Source: Flavobacterium crassostreae
GTDB lineage: Bacteria > Bacteroidota > Bacteroidia > Flavobacteriales > Flavobacteriaceae
Length of the DNA: 64,000 nucleotides
Assembly (NCBI RefSeq): GCF_001831475.1
Contig: NZ_CP017688.1
Location: 2,170,001 to 2,234,000, forward strand
Direction of reading: 5' to 3'
Under the pieces are notes generated by a model. That model searched no databases. It was not told where the DNA came from and worked only from the letters and a program-made list of their open reading frames with translations. The translations under genes were made by a program, and so were the position numbers. Below are positions 26,973 through 36,590 of the stretch, in pieces. The number at the start of each line of letters is the position of its first letter. Position 1 is the stretch's first letter.

Positions 26973-27206
26973 TTAATTCCATTTAAACGGATTTCTCAAA
27001 TCAGCTTCTTTCCAAAATCCAATAAAACCGAAACAAAATATTCCTACTATTAAAGTAATAGGAATAAGAATGTAACTTAACGGGTTGTAAGGATTAATTC
27101 TGTGAGCTTCAAAATATCCTCTACCAAGTCTTTTTAAACCGTTTTTATGTCTATTTTCGTTTGAAACTGTTTGTATTATTTTAAATAATTTTAATGCTTT
27201 TCTCAT
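26973..27206 (-). CDS. Small membrane protein, antisense (cassette 7)
   Basis: 77 residues on the - strand, the only sizeable frame in this cassette. A basic N-terminal half (HKNGLKRLGRG) is followed by a hydrophobic segment (SYILIPITLIVGIFCFGFIGF, about 44-64). Family not recognised. Orientation is opposite to the array, so it must use its own promoter or one within the attC. Confidence 0.6.
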   Translation of the reverse strand: MRKALKLFKIIQTVSNENRHKNGLKRLGRGYFEAHRINPYNPLSYILIPITLIVGIFCFGFIGFWKEADLRNPFKWN

Positions 27207-27269
27207 AGTTTTAATTTTAATTGTGGCGAATTCGCCGTAATAAGAATAATTTCGTTTAAAAAGCCGAGA

Positions 27270-27395
27270 ATATAACAGCCATTTTGAGCGATAGCCGTTT
27301 AGTTTTCAATGATTGATACTCAGTTAGTTTTAATATTTTGTTTTACAATTTTTGTTTTGTGATCGCCTACCCCTCAAACTGGCAGGACGTTGTAG
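27270..27395 (+). other. attC-7 (stem family VII)
   Basis: R'' ATATAAC pairs with GTTATAT at the cassette start. Stems cattttgagcgatagccg and cctacccctcaaactgg; crossover 27389/27390. Confidence 0.82.
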
Positions 27396-28006
27396 GCAAG
27401 TTGCGCCCAAATCGCGCATAATTAACCTTTTAATTAAGAAAAAACTGTTTATAATTTTAAAGTTTAGGGTTCTTAATTCCTAAAAAAACGCAAAAAAATG
27501 GATTCTTAAAATCCAAAAAAAAAGATTTTGTTGCTTAAAGAATATTATTTCCAACCTGAAAATAATTCAAAACAAAATAATGACATAAAACAGCGTGATT
27601 TGCGGTTTACAGAGTGATTTTTCAAGCAATAAAATCCCCAAGTTGAAGCGCAAACGGCATTTTATCAGCTTTACGGAAAAAATTAAATGAGTGTAATTTG
27701 TTCCTTACAAAGTGATTATCCAAATAAGAAAAATCTCGGATTTAAATCTTAAAAAAAATCAATAAGGAAAATTAAAAAGCTGAAATAGAGTGATTTGTTT
27801 TTTAAAGAGTGAGAATCTAAATAAAAAAATCTCGAATTTAAAGTAGGAATTTGTTTGTGTTTTTAGGTTTATGAAGAAAACAACCAGCCTACAACAATCG
27901 TCTTAACTAATTTGCAGATTCTGTGGAATTACCGTTTTAAATTGTATATTCGTTATGAAGAAAAACACCCGTATCCAAAGCCTGCAAACTAGTTAAGGCG
28001 GGAACG
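27390..28006 (+). repeat. Non-coding cassette 8, family A (GTTGTAGGC type)
   Basis: 617 bp. The body is that of family A but the ends read GTTGTAGGCAAG..CCTACAAC instead of GTTATGGGC..GCCCATAAC. Confidence 0.85.
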
Positions 28007-28012
28007 TTGTAG
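27889..28012 (+). other. attC-8 (stem family II)
   Basis: R'' CTACAAC, covarying with the cassette start GTTGTAG; crossover 28006/28007. Confidence 0.87.
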
Positions 28013-28622
28013 GCAAGTTGCGCCCAAATCGCGCATAATTAACCTTTTAATTAAGAAAAAACTGTTTAGAATTTTAAGGTTTAGAATTCTAAATTCTTAA
28101 AAAAATGTAAAAAACGGATTCTTAAAAGCCAAAAAAAGCGTTTTGTTGTTTAAAGAATATTATTTCCAACCTGAAAATAATCCAAAACAAAATAATGACA
28201 TAAAACAGCGTGATTTGTGGTTTAAAGAGTGATTTTTTAAAACAAGAAAATCCCAAAGTTTAAGCGCAAACGGCATTTTATCAGCTTTACGGAAAAAATT
28301 AAATGAGTGTAATTTGTTCCTTACAAAGTGATTATTCAAATAAGAAAAATCTCGGATTTAAATCTTAAAAAAAATCAACAACGAAAATTAAAAAACTGAA
28401 ATAGAGTGATTTGTTCTTTAGAAAGTGAGAATCTAAATAAAAAAATCTCGAATTTAAAGTAGGAATTTGTTTGTGTTTTTAGGTTTATGAAGAAAACAAC
28501 CAGCCTACAACAATCGTCTTAACTAATTTGCAGATTCGGTGGAATTACCGTTTTTAATTGTATATTCGTTATGAAGAAAAACATCCGTATCCAAAGCCTG
28601 CAAACTAGTTAAGGCGGGAACG
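28007..28622 (+). repeat. Non-coding cassette 9, family A (GTTGTAGGC type)
   Basis: 616 bp, tandem neighbour of cassette 8 but with many point differences, so not a fresh duplication. Confidence 0.85.
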
Positions 28623-28628
28623 TTGTGC
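28505..28628 (+). other. attC-9 (stem family II)
   Basis: R'' CTACAAC; crossover 28622/28623, where a GTTGTGC cassette begins. Confidence 0.87.
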
Positions 28629-28667
28629 GTCATTTTAGAACGACAGAAAACCGAAAGAAAATTTGAA

Positions 28668-29636
28668 ATGAAAAAAACAAGCTTTTTACTGATTTTGCTT
28701 TTAACATCTTTTGTTTGTCAAAGTCAAAAATTTGAAAATATTAATGTTCTCAAAATCGACACTACCGAAATTGTTCAAATCGGTGGAATTAAACAATTTA
28801 TTAGCATAAAAGGAAATAACAAAGAAAATCCAATTCTTTTATTTTTACACGGTGGACCTGGAACTTCTTTAGTAGAAAGTTCAGAAAAATTCACTGAAAA
28901 ACTAAAAAATGAATTTGTAGTTGTAAATTGGGATCAAAGAGAAACTGGAGAAACAGGAAAAATAAATTCAGTAAATGAAAATTTAACTCCTGAACTTTTT
29001 AAAAATGACGCTTATGAATTGATTAAGTACGTTTTAGATAAATTCAAACATAAAAAATTATACTTGGTTTCGCATTCTTGGGGTTCAGTTCTTGGCTTTG
29101 ACATTGCAGAAAAACATTCCGAATTATTATATGCTTACATTCCAATAAGTCCAATTGTAGACCAAAATAAAGCATCAAAATTAACTATGGAAATGTTGAA
29201 CAATTGGGCAATAAAAACTAAAAATAGTAATGCAATAACCGAACTTAACTTGGTAAAAATTCCATTTGAAAATCAAAATGATTTGTTTTATTCTCAAAAA
29301 TGGTTGTTTATTCATAATGGAGTAGAATTTGCAAGAAAAGAGGATTTCAAAACCAACTATTATAAATGGTTGGCAACTTGGTTTCCAATTTGGAAAAAAT
29401 CGACAGAAAACAATCTTTTTGAAACTTTACGGAAAATTAATTGCCCAATATATTTTATCGAAGGAAACGGAGATAAACTTAAATCTCATTATATCGTAAA
29501 AGATTACTTTGAATTTATAAAAGCACCAAAAAAGAAGATGTTTTGGATGAAAAAATCTGGACACACAGTTTATAATTCAGAACCAGAAAAATTACAGAAA
29601 ATAATAATCGAAAAGATTAAACCAGAAACATTGTGA
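28668..29636 (+). CDS. Alpha/beta hydrolase, proline iminopeptidase-like (cassette 10)
   Basis: 322 residues from the ATG at 28668; an upstream in-frame TTG at 28623 lies on the crossover point and is unlikely. Signal peptide at 1-19 (LLILLLTSFVCQSQ). Peptidase S33 features: oxyanion HGGPGTS (about 60-66), NWDQRETGET, nucleophile SHSWGS (about 137-142), late SGHTVYN for the His. Probably a secreted aminopeptidase or esterase. Confidence 0.85.
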   Translation: MKKTSFLLILLLTSFVCQSQKFENINVLKIDTTEIVQIGGIKQFISIKGNNKENPILLFLHGGPGTSLVESSEKFTEKLKNEFVVVNWDQRETGETGKINSVNENLTPELFKNDAYELIKYVLDKFKHKKLYLVSHSWGSVLGFDIAEKHSELLYAYIPISPIVDQNKASKLTMEMLNNWAIKTKNSNAITELNLVKIPFENQNDLFYSQKWLFIHNGVEFARKEDFKTNYYKWLATWFPIWKKSTENNLFETLRKINCPIYFIEGNGDKLKSHYIVKDYFEFIKAPKKKMFWMKKSGHTVYNSEPEKLQKIIIEKIKPETL

Positions 29637-29648
29637 AAAAAAACGAAC

Positions 29649-29781
29649 GCACAACAGCTAGTAAGCAATAGTCGGGAATTAGGCTTAATGGAAAAATGGT
29701 TTTGTATTTGGCAAATTAGTGATAATCCGAAAATAATTGCTTTATTTAGCCCGACCATCGCCTACTAGCAAGACGTTATGG
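29649..29781 (+). other. attC-10 (stem family VI)
   Basis: R'' GCACAAC. Stems ctagtaagcaatagtcggg and gcccgaccatcgcctactag; crossover 29775/29776. Confidence 0.86.
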
Positions 29782-30394
29782 GCTAGTTTTGCCCATTTTG
29801 CGCAGATAAAGCCTTTTTTATTAGAAAAAACTGTTTATAATTTTAAGGTTTAGAGTTCTTAATTCTTAAAAAAACGCAAAAAAAATGGATTCTTAAAAGC
29901 CAAAAAAAACATTTTGTTGTTTAAAGAGTATTACTAAAAAACAGAAAATAATCCAAAACAAAATAATGACATAAAACAGCGTGATTTGTGGTTTTCAGAG
30001 TGATTTTTTAAAACAACAAAATCCCCAAGTTGAAGCGCAAACGGCATTTTACCAGCTTGACGAAGAAATTAAATGAGTGTTATTTGTGTTTTACAAAGTG
30101 ATTATTCAAATAAGAAAAATCTCGGATTTAAATCTTAAAACAGGATTTTACCAGCTTTACGAGAAAAATTAAAAAAGAGTGATTTGTTCTTTAGAAAGTG
30201 AGAATCTAAATAAAAAAACCTCGAATTTAAAGCAGAAATTTGTTTGTGTTTTTAGGTTTGTGAAGAAAAAACCAGCCCATAACAATCGTCTTAACTAATT
30301 CGCAGATTCTGTGGAATTACCGTATTTAATTGTATATTCGTTTCGAAGAAAAACATCCGTATCCAAAGCCTGCAAACTAGTTAAGGCGGGAACG
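29776..30394 (+). repeat. Non-coding cassette 11, family A
   Basis: 619 bp, GTTATGGGC ends, close to cassette 5. Confidence 0.85.
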
Positions 30395-30400
30395 TTGTGC
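30277..30400 (+). other. attC-11 (stem family II)
   Basis: R'' CCATAAC; loop reads cgtttcgaagaa instead of cgttatgaagaa; crossover 30394/30395. Confidence 0.87.
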
Positions 30401-30462
30401 GACAGTCAAAACCAAAATTACGCAAGAAATAGAATAATAAAAACTGAATATTTAAATCAAAA

Positions 30463-31002
30463 ATGAACAACGTAAATTTTAAAACTGAAAGACTGAATTT
30501 AAGACCAATTTCAGAAAATGATATTGAAAATATTCATAAATTACATAGTTTAGCCGAAACCGATAAGTTTAATACTTTAGGAATTCCAAAGGATATAACT
30601 GAAACAAAAATTATTGTCGAGAAATGGATTTCTGATAATAATTTAGAGAATAATAAAAGTTACACCTTTGCAATTGAACTAAATGAAGAAAAAGAATTTA
30701 TTGGATTAATTGGAATTAATTTAGGAAAAGAGAAATATAAAAATGCGGAGGTTTGGTTTAAATTTGATTACGCTTTTTGGAATAAAGGTTTCGCTACAGA
30801 AAGCTTGAAAAAGATTATAGCTTTTGGTTTTGAAACCTTAAATCTTCATAGAATTGAAGCAGGTTGTGCAATTGAAAATATTGGATCAATAAATGTTTTA
30901 GAGAAAGTTGGAATGTTGCGAGAAGCGCACACAAGAAAATTATTACCACTAAAATCAGGTTGGTCTGATAATTACGGTTACGCAATTTTATCAACAGATT
31001 AA
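30463..31002 (+). CDS. GNAT family N-acetyltransferase (cassette 12)
   Basis: 179 residues, RimJ/RimL-type: TERLNLRPISENDIENIHKL start, WFKFDYAFWNKGFATESLKKI acetyl-CoA region (NKGFAT about 104-109), then HRIEAGCAIENIGSINVLEKVGM, the hallmark of ribosomal-protein-alanine acetyltransferase relatives. It is distinct in sequence from the cassette 1 GNAT. Substrate not known. Confidence 0.88.
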   Translation: MNNVNFKTERLNLRPISENDIENIHKLHSLAETDKFNTLGIPKDITETKIIVEKWISDNNLENNKSYTFAIELNEEKEFIGLIGINLGKEKYKNAEVWFKFDYAFWNKGFATESLKKIIAFGFETLNLHRIEAGCAIENIGSINVLEKVGMLREAHTRKLLPLKSGWSDNYGYAILSTD

Positions 31003-31060
31003 GAAAAAAAATAACAAAAAGTAGAAATAGAAATCAACATTTCGTTCCAAATGACCGATC

Positions 31061-31192
31061 GCACAACACACGCTACAAGCAATTTGGGCATTAGGCTTAA
31101 TGGAAAAATTAGTTTGTACTTGGAAGATTTGGCAAATCCGAAGAATGGGCTTAATTTAGTCCCAAACTGCTTGTAGCGCGGGGACGTTATGT
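31061..31192 (+). other. attC-12 (stem family IV)
   Basis: R'' GCACAAC (TCGCACAAC) matches GTTGTGCGA; crossover 31186/31187. Confidence 0.87.
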
Positions 31193-31794
31193 GGCATAGC
31201 TCCGAAAATTCGTTTTTAAAATAGAAAATTAACGTTTTTAAGCATCTATTTTTTAAAAGTAATGTAAGTCAAACTCCCCTCCTTTTCTCTTAGAAACGGC
31301 TTTTTATTGCCGAAAAATCGGGCGAATTAGTATAATTTTTTACCAAATAATATTTAAGGAAAATAAAGTATAAAAGGAATAAATGTTGCGATTTAAAACC
31401 GAAAAAATCAATCAAAATAAGTTGCATAAAAGAGAGTGACCAGAAATTTAAGCCCAAAAGAGAAAAAGGTTAGACGGAATTGAAACGGATCTTTTTTGCA
31501 ACGTCAAAAGTGTGTAATGATATTTTCAGAGTGTTTATTTTACAAAAGAAAATCTTTAATTTTATAAGAAAAACTACTCAATAATGTGTTTTTTAAATGG
31601 AAAATGTTTCTGTTTTTAAAGAGAATTTCCGCCAATAAAAGCTAGATAGAAGTACTTTGTGGCTATTGCTACGCCACATAACACACGTCTCAAGCAATTT
31701 GCAGATTCTGTGGAATTACCGTTTTTAATTGTATATTCGTTACGAAGAAAATAATCGCATCCAAAAGCTGCAAACTGCATGAGGCGCGAAGACG
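31187..31794 (+). repeat. Non-coding cassette 13, family B
   Basis: 608 bp, no plausible gene. It begins TTATGTGGCATAGCTCC and ends GCTACGCCACATAAC, a 15-base terminal inverted match with one mismatch. Confidence 0.85.
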
Positions 31795-31800
31795 TTACCT
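31676..31800 (+). other. attC-13 (stem family III)
   Basis: R'' ACATAAC. Family III stems: cgtctcaagcaatttgcag and ctgcaaactgcatgaggcg; crossover 31794/31795. Confidence 0.87.
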
Positions 31801-31826
31801 GCAATTTTACCGAAAAACCGACTAAA

Positions 31827-32405
31827 ATGAATATTTTAATTTTTTCAATCTTTCTAAATATTATAATTTTAGCTGTTATGTATTTATCATCAAAAGAGAA
31901 AACTAATAGCTTTAAAATAATAACATATTTTGGAATTTTTATCGGAATTACTTCTTTAAGTTTTAATTTTTTATTTAAATCTTGTTTCGGTGCATCAACA
32001 CCAATTGACATCAAAACAGAAAATTTAACCAAACAGAACTTAAAAATATATGGAATTGCATTTTTCGAAGATTACGGAAATGGAACCGGAAATTATGTGG
32101 AATATAATGCTGAATTAAAACCTAACGAAATTTCAGAATTTTGTATTGATAGCGATGGAGGAAAATTTTGGGTTGTTGCTAAAAATACAGAAAATGAAAT
32201 AGTTTACCTTGAAGAAACAGAAAATAAGAAAACAAATTTTAAAATAATTGCAAACCAAAACACCAAATGCAATGAAAGTGAAATCGCAAAAGAATTGACT
32301 TTTAAAAAAGACAAAAGTGTGGAATTTGAAAAGTATTTAGTTTGGACAAACGTAATTTTAATAATTTTGCTAGTGTTGAATTGTTGCAAAAAGCCTGAAA
32401 AATGA
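31827..32405 (+). CDS. Membrane protein of unknown function (cassette 14, gene 1)
   Basis: 192 residues from ATG 31827; an in-frame ATG at 31779 lies inside attC-13 and is rejected as start. Two N-terminal hydrophobic segments (about 4-21 and 32-54), a soluble central part, and a C-terminal one (YLVWTNVILIILLVLNCC). Family unknown. Its stop overlaps the start of the next small gene (ATGA), so the two are coupled. Confidence 0.68.
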   Translation: MNILIFSIFLNIIILAVMYLSSKEKTNSFKIITYFGIFIGITSLSFNFLFKSCFGASTPIDIKTENLTKQNLKIYGIAFFEDYGNGTGNYVEYNAELKPNEISEFCIDSDGGKFWVVAKNTENEIVYLEETENKKTNFKIIANQNTKCNESEIAKELTFKKDKSVEFEKYLVWTNVILIILLVLNCCKKPEK

Positions 32406-32560
32406 AAAAAGTAAAGACAATTTTAATCGCAATCTTAATTATAGGCTTTGTATGTTTTGCAATTTTAAAAGTTAACCAATTTATTGAAATAGATAAATGC
32501 TTAGATAATGGAAATAAGTGGAATTATTCTGCTAACAAATGTGAATGTGAAAATAAATAA
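32402..32560 (+). CDS. Small membrane-anchored Cys-rich peptide (cassette 14, gene 2)
   Basis: 52 residues: hydrophobic anchor TILIAILIIGFVCFAIL (6-22), then IDKCLDNGNKWNYSANKCEC. The C-(L)-D-x-G-x-W-N-x4-(K)-C-x-C pattern recurs in small exported Bacteroidota proteins. Start overlaps the preceding stop. Confidence 0.65.
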   Translation: MKKVKTILIAILIIGFVCFAILKVNQFIEIDKCLDNGNKWNYSANKCECENK

Positions 32561-32618
32561 AAAGTACAAACTAAAAAAAAACGATTTTAAAATAGAATAT
32601 TAACAAAGAAAAAACTGC

Positions 32619-32750
32619 AGGTAACACACGCTACAAGCAATTTGGGGATTTGGCATAATGGAAAAATCGGTTTGTATTTGGAAGATTTGGCAAATCCGAA
32701 AGATAACGCTTCCTTAATCCCAAACTGCTTGTAGCGCGAGAACGTTACCT
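32619..32750 (+). other. attC-14 (stem family IV)
   Basis: R'' AGGTAAC (GCAGGTAAC) matches GTTACCTGC; crossover 32744/32745. Confidence 0.86.
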
Positions 32751-32802
32751 GATATTTTGAGAACCGAAAACGACCAAAGACAAAAAATACAATCATCTAA
32801 AT

Positions 32803-33366
32803 ATGTTAAAGAAACTCTCAATAATCAGTTTTTTGATTCTATTCCTTCCTTTTTTTCAAACTTGTTCTGACAAAAACATTTCTGAAAATAAAATTCTAAA
32901 AAATAGTCCATTATGGGAAGAAGTAAAAAAGGATTCTAAAACTGAACTTAATGGAAAAGAATATAATTTAACTTTCGAAGAATTAACTTTAAAAAAGCAA
33001 AAAGCAATTACAGATTTTGTTAAACTCAAAAAAGAATTAACGTTAAATGGCTACCAAATTGGAAGATTATTCATTGAGGATATTGAAACACCTCAATGGC
33101 CACTAATGCCATTTTCGATGTCGATTTTAGTGAATATATTTTTAGTTATTTATTCGTTTAAAGAACAACCAAAAATGACTTTTATTTTAGGTATACTAAA
33201 CATATTCTTATTATTAATCCCTCTAATAATGTTATATTTCGGGAAAATATTTGAAGAAATTGAACAACTAAAAAGTGGCTATTATTTACTAACATTTAAT
33301 CTGATAATAATTATTTTTGAATCATATTCCCAAATGAAACCAAAAAAAACATCAGGTAACAGCTAG
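32803..33366 (+). CDS. Membrane protein of unknown function (cassette 15)
   Basis: 187 residues. An N-terminal signal-like segment ends FFQTCSDK (possible lipobox); a charged region (25-95) and three hydrophobic segments follow (about 100-120, 126-148, 160-178). The stop lies 6 bases beyond the R'' box, so the C-terminus (TSGNS) is encoded partly by attC-15. Family unknown. Confidence 0.68.
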   Translation: MLKKLSIISFLILFLPFFQTCSDKNISENKILKNSPLWEEVKKDSKTELNGKEYNLTFEELTLKKQKAITDFVKLKKELTLNGYQIGRLFIEDIETPQWPLMPFSMSILVNIFLVIYSFKEQPKMTFILGILNIFLLLIPLIMLYFGKIFEEIEQLKSGYYLLTFNLIIIIFESYSQMKPKKTSGNS

Positions 33367-33485
33367 TAAGCAATAGTCGGGAATCAGGCTTAATGGGAAA
33401 ATGGTTTTGTATTTGGAAAATTAGTGATAATCCGAAAATTTGTCTTTACTTAGCCCGACCATCGCCTACTAGCGGAACGTTGTGC
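33354..33485 (+). other. attC-15 (stem family VI)
   Basis: R'' AGGTAAC (ATCAGGTAAC) matches GTTACCTGAT; crossover 33479/33480. Confidence 0.86.
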
Positions 33486-33511
33486 GATATTATAGAAAAC
33501 CGCAGTGAAAA

Positions 33512-34798
33512 ATGATAAAAAGAGAAGGATTAAGTAAAAAAATTAGATTTGAAATTTTCAAAAGAGATAAATTTATTTGTCAATATTGCGGTGCGAAATC
33601 TCCAGAAGTAATTTTAAATGTTGACCATATTAATCCAGTAGCTAAAGGTGGAAAAAACGAAACTTTAAACTTAATTACAAGTTGCTTTGACTGTAATAGT
33701 GGTAAAAGTGATAGAATTTTGAATGATAGCTCTATATTAGAAAAACAAAGAAAACAGTTAGAAAATTTACAAGAAAGAAGAGAGCAAATTGAATTAATGT
33801 TAGAATGGAAAAAATCACTTTCCAATTTTGACAACGATATAAGCGAAATGATTACTGAATATGTAGAAAGTAAAATGAAACCGTATATATTAAACGAAAA
33901 TGGAAAAAAATCTATTTCTGAATTGAGTAAAAAATTTGAAGTAGGGAAAATTTTAGACGCAATAGACATTTCAGCAAATAAATATATCAAATATGGAAAT
34001 GAAGAACTTGAAAAAGAAAGTATTGAAGATTTCGTAAATAAAATTTCAGGTATAGTTTATGTTCAAGGTTTATCTCCAATAAAACAAAAACTCGCTTATA
34101 TTAAAGGAATAGCTCGCAATAGGTTTTATTGGGATGACAAAATAGGTTCTATAATTTTATCAAATTATTTAAAACAACTTGAAAAGCATTACAACGAAGA
34201 ACAGATTCTTGCAGATTTAGAAAATGAAGTTATTAAATTAACTAAAGAAGCTAAAAATTGGTCAGAATGGCGAAATACGTTAGAAAATTGGACTTCACAT
34301 ATTGAAAATCAATGGGGAATAGAATCAGAACCAGAACAAAAAAACATTTCTAATTCTGAAAAAGAATATACAACTGAATATTTAGAAAGTATAGCTTATA
34401 ACAATTCCTGTGATCAAGAAGATTCCATTAAAGCAGTAGAACATATTGCAAAAATATTTCCAAAATTTACAAAATCAAAATTTAGAAAACTTTTAAAAAA
34501 ACACTTATTAGATTTTATAAAAACAAAAAATGATTTTGAAAATGGCGCAACAGAAAGAACTGATGCAAGAGAATTTATTGATAAATATATCCAAGAATCA
34601 GAAATCATAAATTTGTTTGATATTGATTATCAAAATGACAATATCAATTTAGGAATTTTAATTGTTTTAGAACCTAAAATACTTGAAATTATAACTGAAA
34701 TATTTATGTTTTTCTACTTTCCAGTTTGGGGAATGAAAAAAGAATACTTGAAAATAATTATTGAAATTCATATTAAAGAATTAACCGTAAAAAAATAA
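33512..34798 (+). CDS. HNH endonuclease domain protein (cassette 16)
   Basis: 428 residues. The N-terminal HNH domain (about 10-66) is complete: RDKFICQYCG (Cys23, Cys26), NVDHINPVAKGG (Asp38-His39), ETLNLITSCFDCNSGK (Cys58, Cys61, Asn62). Residues 70-428 are a long helical region without recognised family. It is the longest gene in the array and could be a defence nuclease or a DNA-modification-linked enzyme; this is inference. Confidence 0.82.
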   Translation: MIKREGLSKKIRFEIFKRDKFICQYCGAKSPEVILNVDHINPVAKGGKNETLNLITSCFDCNSGKSDRILNDSSILEKQRKQLENLQERREQIELMLEWKKSLSNFDNDISEMITEYVESKMKPYILNENGKKSISELSKKFEVGKILDAIDISANKYIKYGNEELEKESIEDFVNKISGIVYVQGLSPIKQKLAYIKGIARNRFYWDDKIGSIILSNYLKQLEKHYNEEQILADLENEVIKLTKEAKNWSEWRNTLENWTSHIENQWGIESEPEQKNISNSEKEYTTEYLESIAYNNSCDQEDSIKAVEHIAKIFPKFTKSKFRKLLKKHLLDFIKTKNDFENGATERTDAREFIDKYIQESEIINLFDIDYQNDNINLGILIVLEPKILEIITEIFMFFYFPVWGMKKEYLKIIIEIHIKELTVKK

Positions 34799-34802
34799 CA
34801 TC

Positions 34803-34926
34803 GCACAACAGCTGTTTTGAGCTAGCTGGAGTTTAGTGGAATTATCGTTTCGCATCAACTTTCTGCAAAGCCGAAAGTTGAAAGGTTACGAACTTCCAGC
34901 CATCTCAAAGCAGCGAGACGTTATGA
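34803..34926 (+). other. attC-16 (stem family I)
   Basis: R'' GCACAAC (ATCGCACAAC) matches GTTGTGCGAT, ten paired bases; crossover 34920/34921. Confidence 0.87.
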
Positions 34927-34944
34927 CCAATGCGGTTGGAGTCG

Positions 34945-35190
34945 CTAAACAGACTCTATTTCCTTTCTCACATCTTCCCAAAATTTAGTTCTTCTTTCGT
35001 TGTACGGAATCCTTGGTAAACCTGATAGTTCATAAATTATTTCGTTAATAGAAATTAACGCCATTTCTTTTGCGTTTTTGTCAATTTGTTCAGGATATTC
35101 TGTATTTGTCAACATAGAACTTCCTACATATCCATTTGCATAACGAGTGTATTTTAACACTAATTCTTTTGCTTTTTCTTTTGGTGTCAT
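34945..35190 (-). CDS. Hypothetical protein, antisense (cassette 17)
   Basis: 81 residues on the - strand from the ATG at 35190 (MTPKEKAKELVLKYTRYANGY); a start 9 codons earlier is possible. The mix of helices (KEMALISINEIIYELSGL) looks like a small soluble protein such as those of prophages and Bacteroidota mobile DNA. It is the only gene in the cassette. Confidence 0.65.
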   Translation of the reverse strand: MTPKEKAKELVLKYTRYANGYVGSSMLTNTEYPEQIDKNAKEMALISINEIIYELSGLPRIPYNERRTKFWEDVRKEIESV

Positions 35191-35220
35191 AAGTTTTGTT
35201 TTTGTGAGTAAAAGCACTGC

Positions 35221-35346
35221 TCATAACAGCCATTTTGAGTGATAGCCGTTTAGTTTTCAATGGTTGATACTCGGTTAATTTTAATGTTTTGTTTTATAAT
35301 TTTTGTTTTGTGATCGTCTACCACTCAAACTGGCAGGGCGTTATGG
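35221..35346 (+). other. attC-17 (stem family VII)
   Basis: R'' TCATAAC matches GTTATGA; same stem type as attC-7, whose cassette also carries an antisense gene. Crossover 35340/35341. Confidence 0.84.
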
Positions 35347-35960
35347 GCTAGTTTTGCCCATTTTGCGCAGATAATGCCGTTTTTATAAGAAAAAACTGTT
35401 TATAATTTTAAGGTTTGGAGTTCTAAATTCCTAAAAAAAAGCGCAAAAAAACTGGATTCTTAAAAGCCAAAAAAAATATTTTGTTGTTTAAAGAGTGTTA
35501 TTTAAAAATAGAAAATAATCCAAAACAAAATAATGACATAAAACAGCGTGATTTGTGGTTTAAAGAGTAAATCTGAAAATAAGAAAACTCCCAAGTTGAA
35601 GCGCAAACGGCATTTTATCAGCTTTACGAAAAAATTAAATGAGTGTAATTTGTGTTTTACAAAGTGATTATTCAAATAAGAAAAATCTCGGATTTAAATC
35701 TTAAAACGGAATTTTATCAGCGTTACGGGAAAAATTAAAAAAGAGTGATTTATTCTTTACAAAGTGAGAATCTAAATAAAAAAATCTCGAATTTAAAGCA
35801 GAAATTTGTTTGTGTTTTTAGGTTTGTGAAGAAAAAACCAGCCCATAACAATCGTCTTAACTAATTTGCAGATTCTCTGGAATTACCGTTTTTAATTGTA
35901 TATTCGTTACAGCGAAGGTAATCGTATCCAAAGCCTGCAAACTAGTTAAGCCGCGAAACG
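35341..35960 (+). repeat. Non-coding cassette 18, family A
   Basis: 620 bp, GTTATGGGC type; middle repeat slightly divergent (gtaaatctgaaaataag). Confidence 0.85.
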
Positions 35961-35966
35961 TTATGG
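35843..35966 (+). other. attC-18 (stem family II)
   Basis: R'' CCATAAC; distal stem reads gttaagccgcgaaacg; crossover 35960/35961. Confidence 0.86.
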
Positions 35967-36584
35967 GCTAGTTTTGCCCATTTTGCGCAGATAAAGCCGT
36001 TTTTTTTTTAAGAAAAAACTGTTTATAATTTTAAGGTTTAGAGTTCTAAATTCTTAAAAAAGCGCAATAAAAATGGATTCTTAAAAGCCAAAAAAAAAGA
36101 TTTTGTTGTTTAAAGAATATTTTTCCAACCTGAAAATAATCCAAAACAAAATAATGACTTAAAACAGCGTGATTTGTAGTTTACAGAGTGATTTTTTTAA
36201 ACAAGAAAATCCCCAAGTTGAAGCGCAAACGGCATTTTACCAGCTTGACGAAGAAATTAAATGAGTGTTATTTGTTCCTTACAAAGTGATTATCCAAATA
36301 AGAAAAATCTCGGATTTAAATCTTAAAACAGGATTTTACCAGCGTTACGGGAAAAATTAAAAAAGAGTGATTTGTTCTTTAGAAAGTGATTATCCAAATA
36401 AGAAAAATCTCGAATTTAAAGCCAAAAAATGTTTGCTTTTTTTAGGTTTGTGAAGAAAAAACCAGCCCATAACAATCGTCTTAACTAATTTGCAGATTCT
36501 GTGGAATTACCGTTTTTAATTGTATATTCGTTTCGAAGAAAAACATCCGTATCCAAAGCCTGCAAACTAGTTAAGGCGGGAACG
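35961..36584 (+). repeat. Non-coding cassette 19, family A
   Basis: 624 bp, GTTATGGGC type, with an expanded T tract near its start. Confidence 0.85.
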
Positions 36585-36590
36585 TTACAG
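36467..36590 (+). other. attC-19 (stem family II)
   Basis: R'' CCATAAC; crossover 36584/36585. Confidence 0.87.

Noticed and set aside
29570..29758. 62-codon - strand frame over the end of cassette 10 and attC-10
   Set aside because: Shadow of the hydrolase gene and attC; no family.
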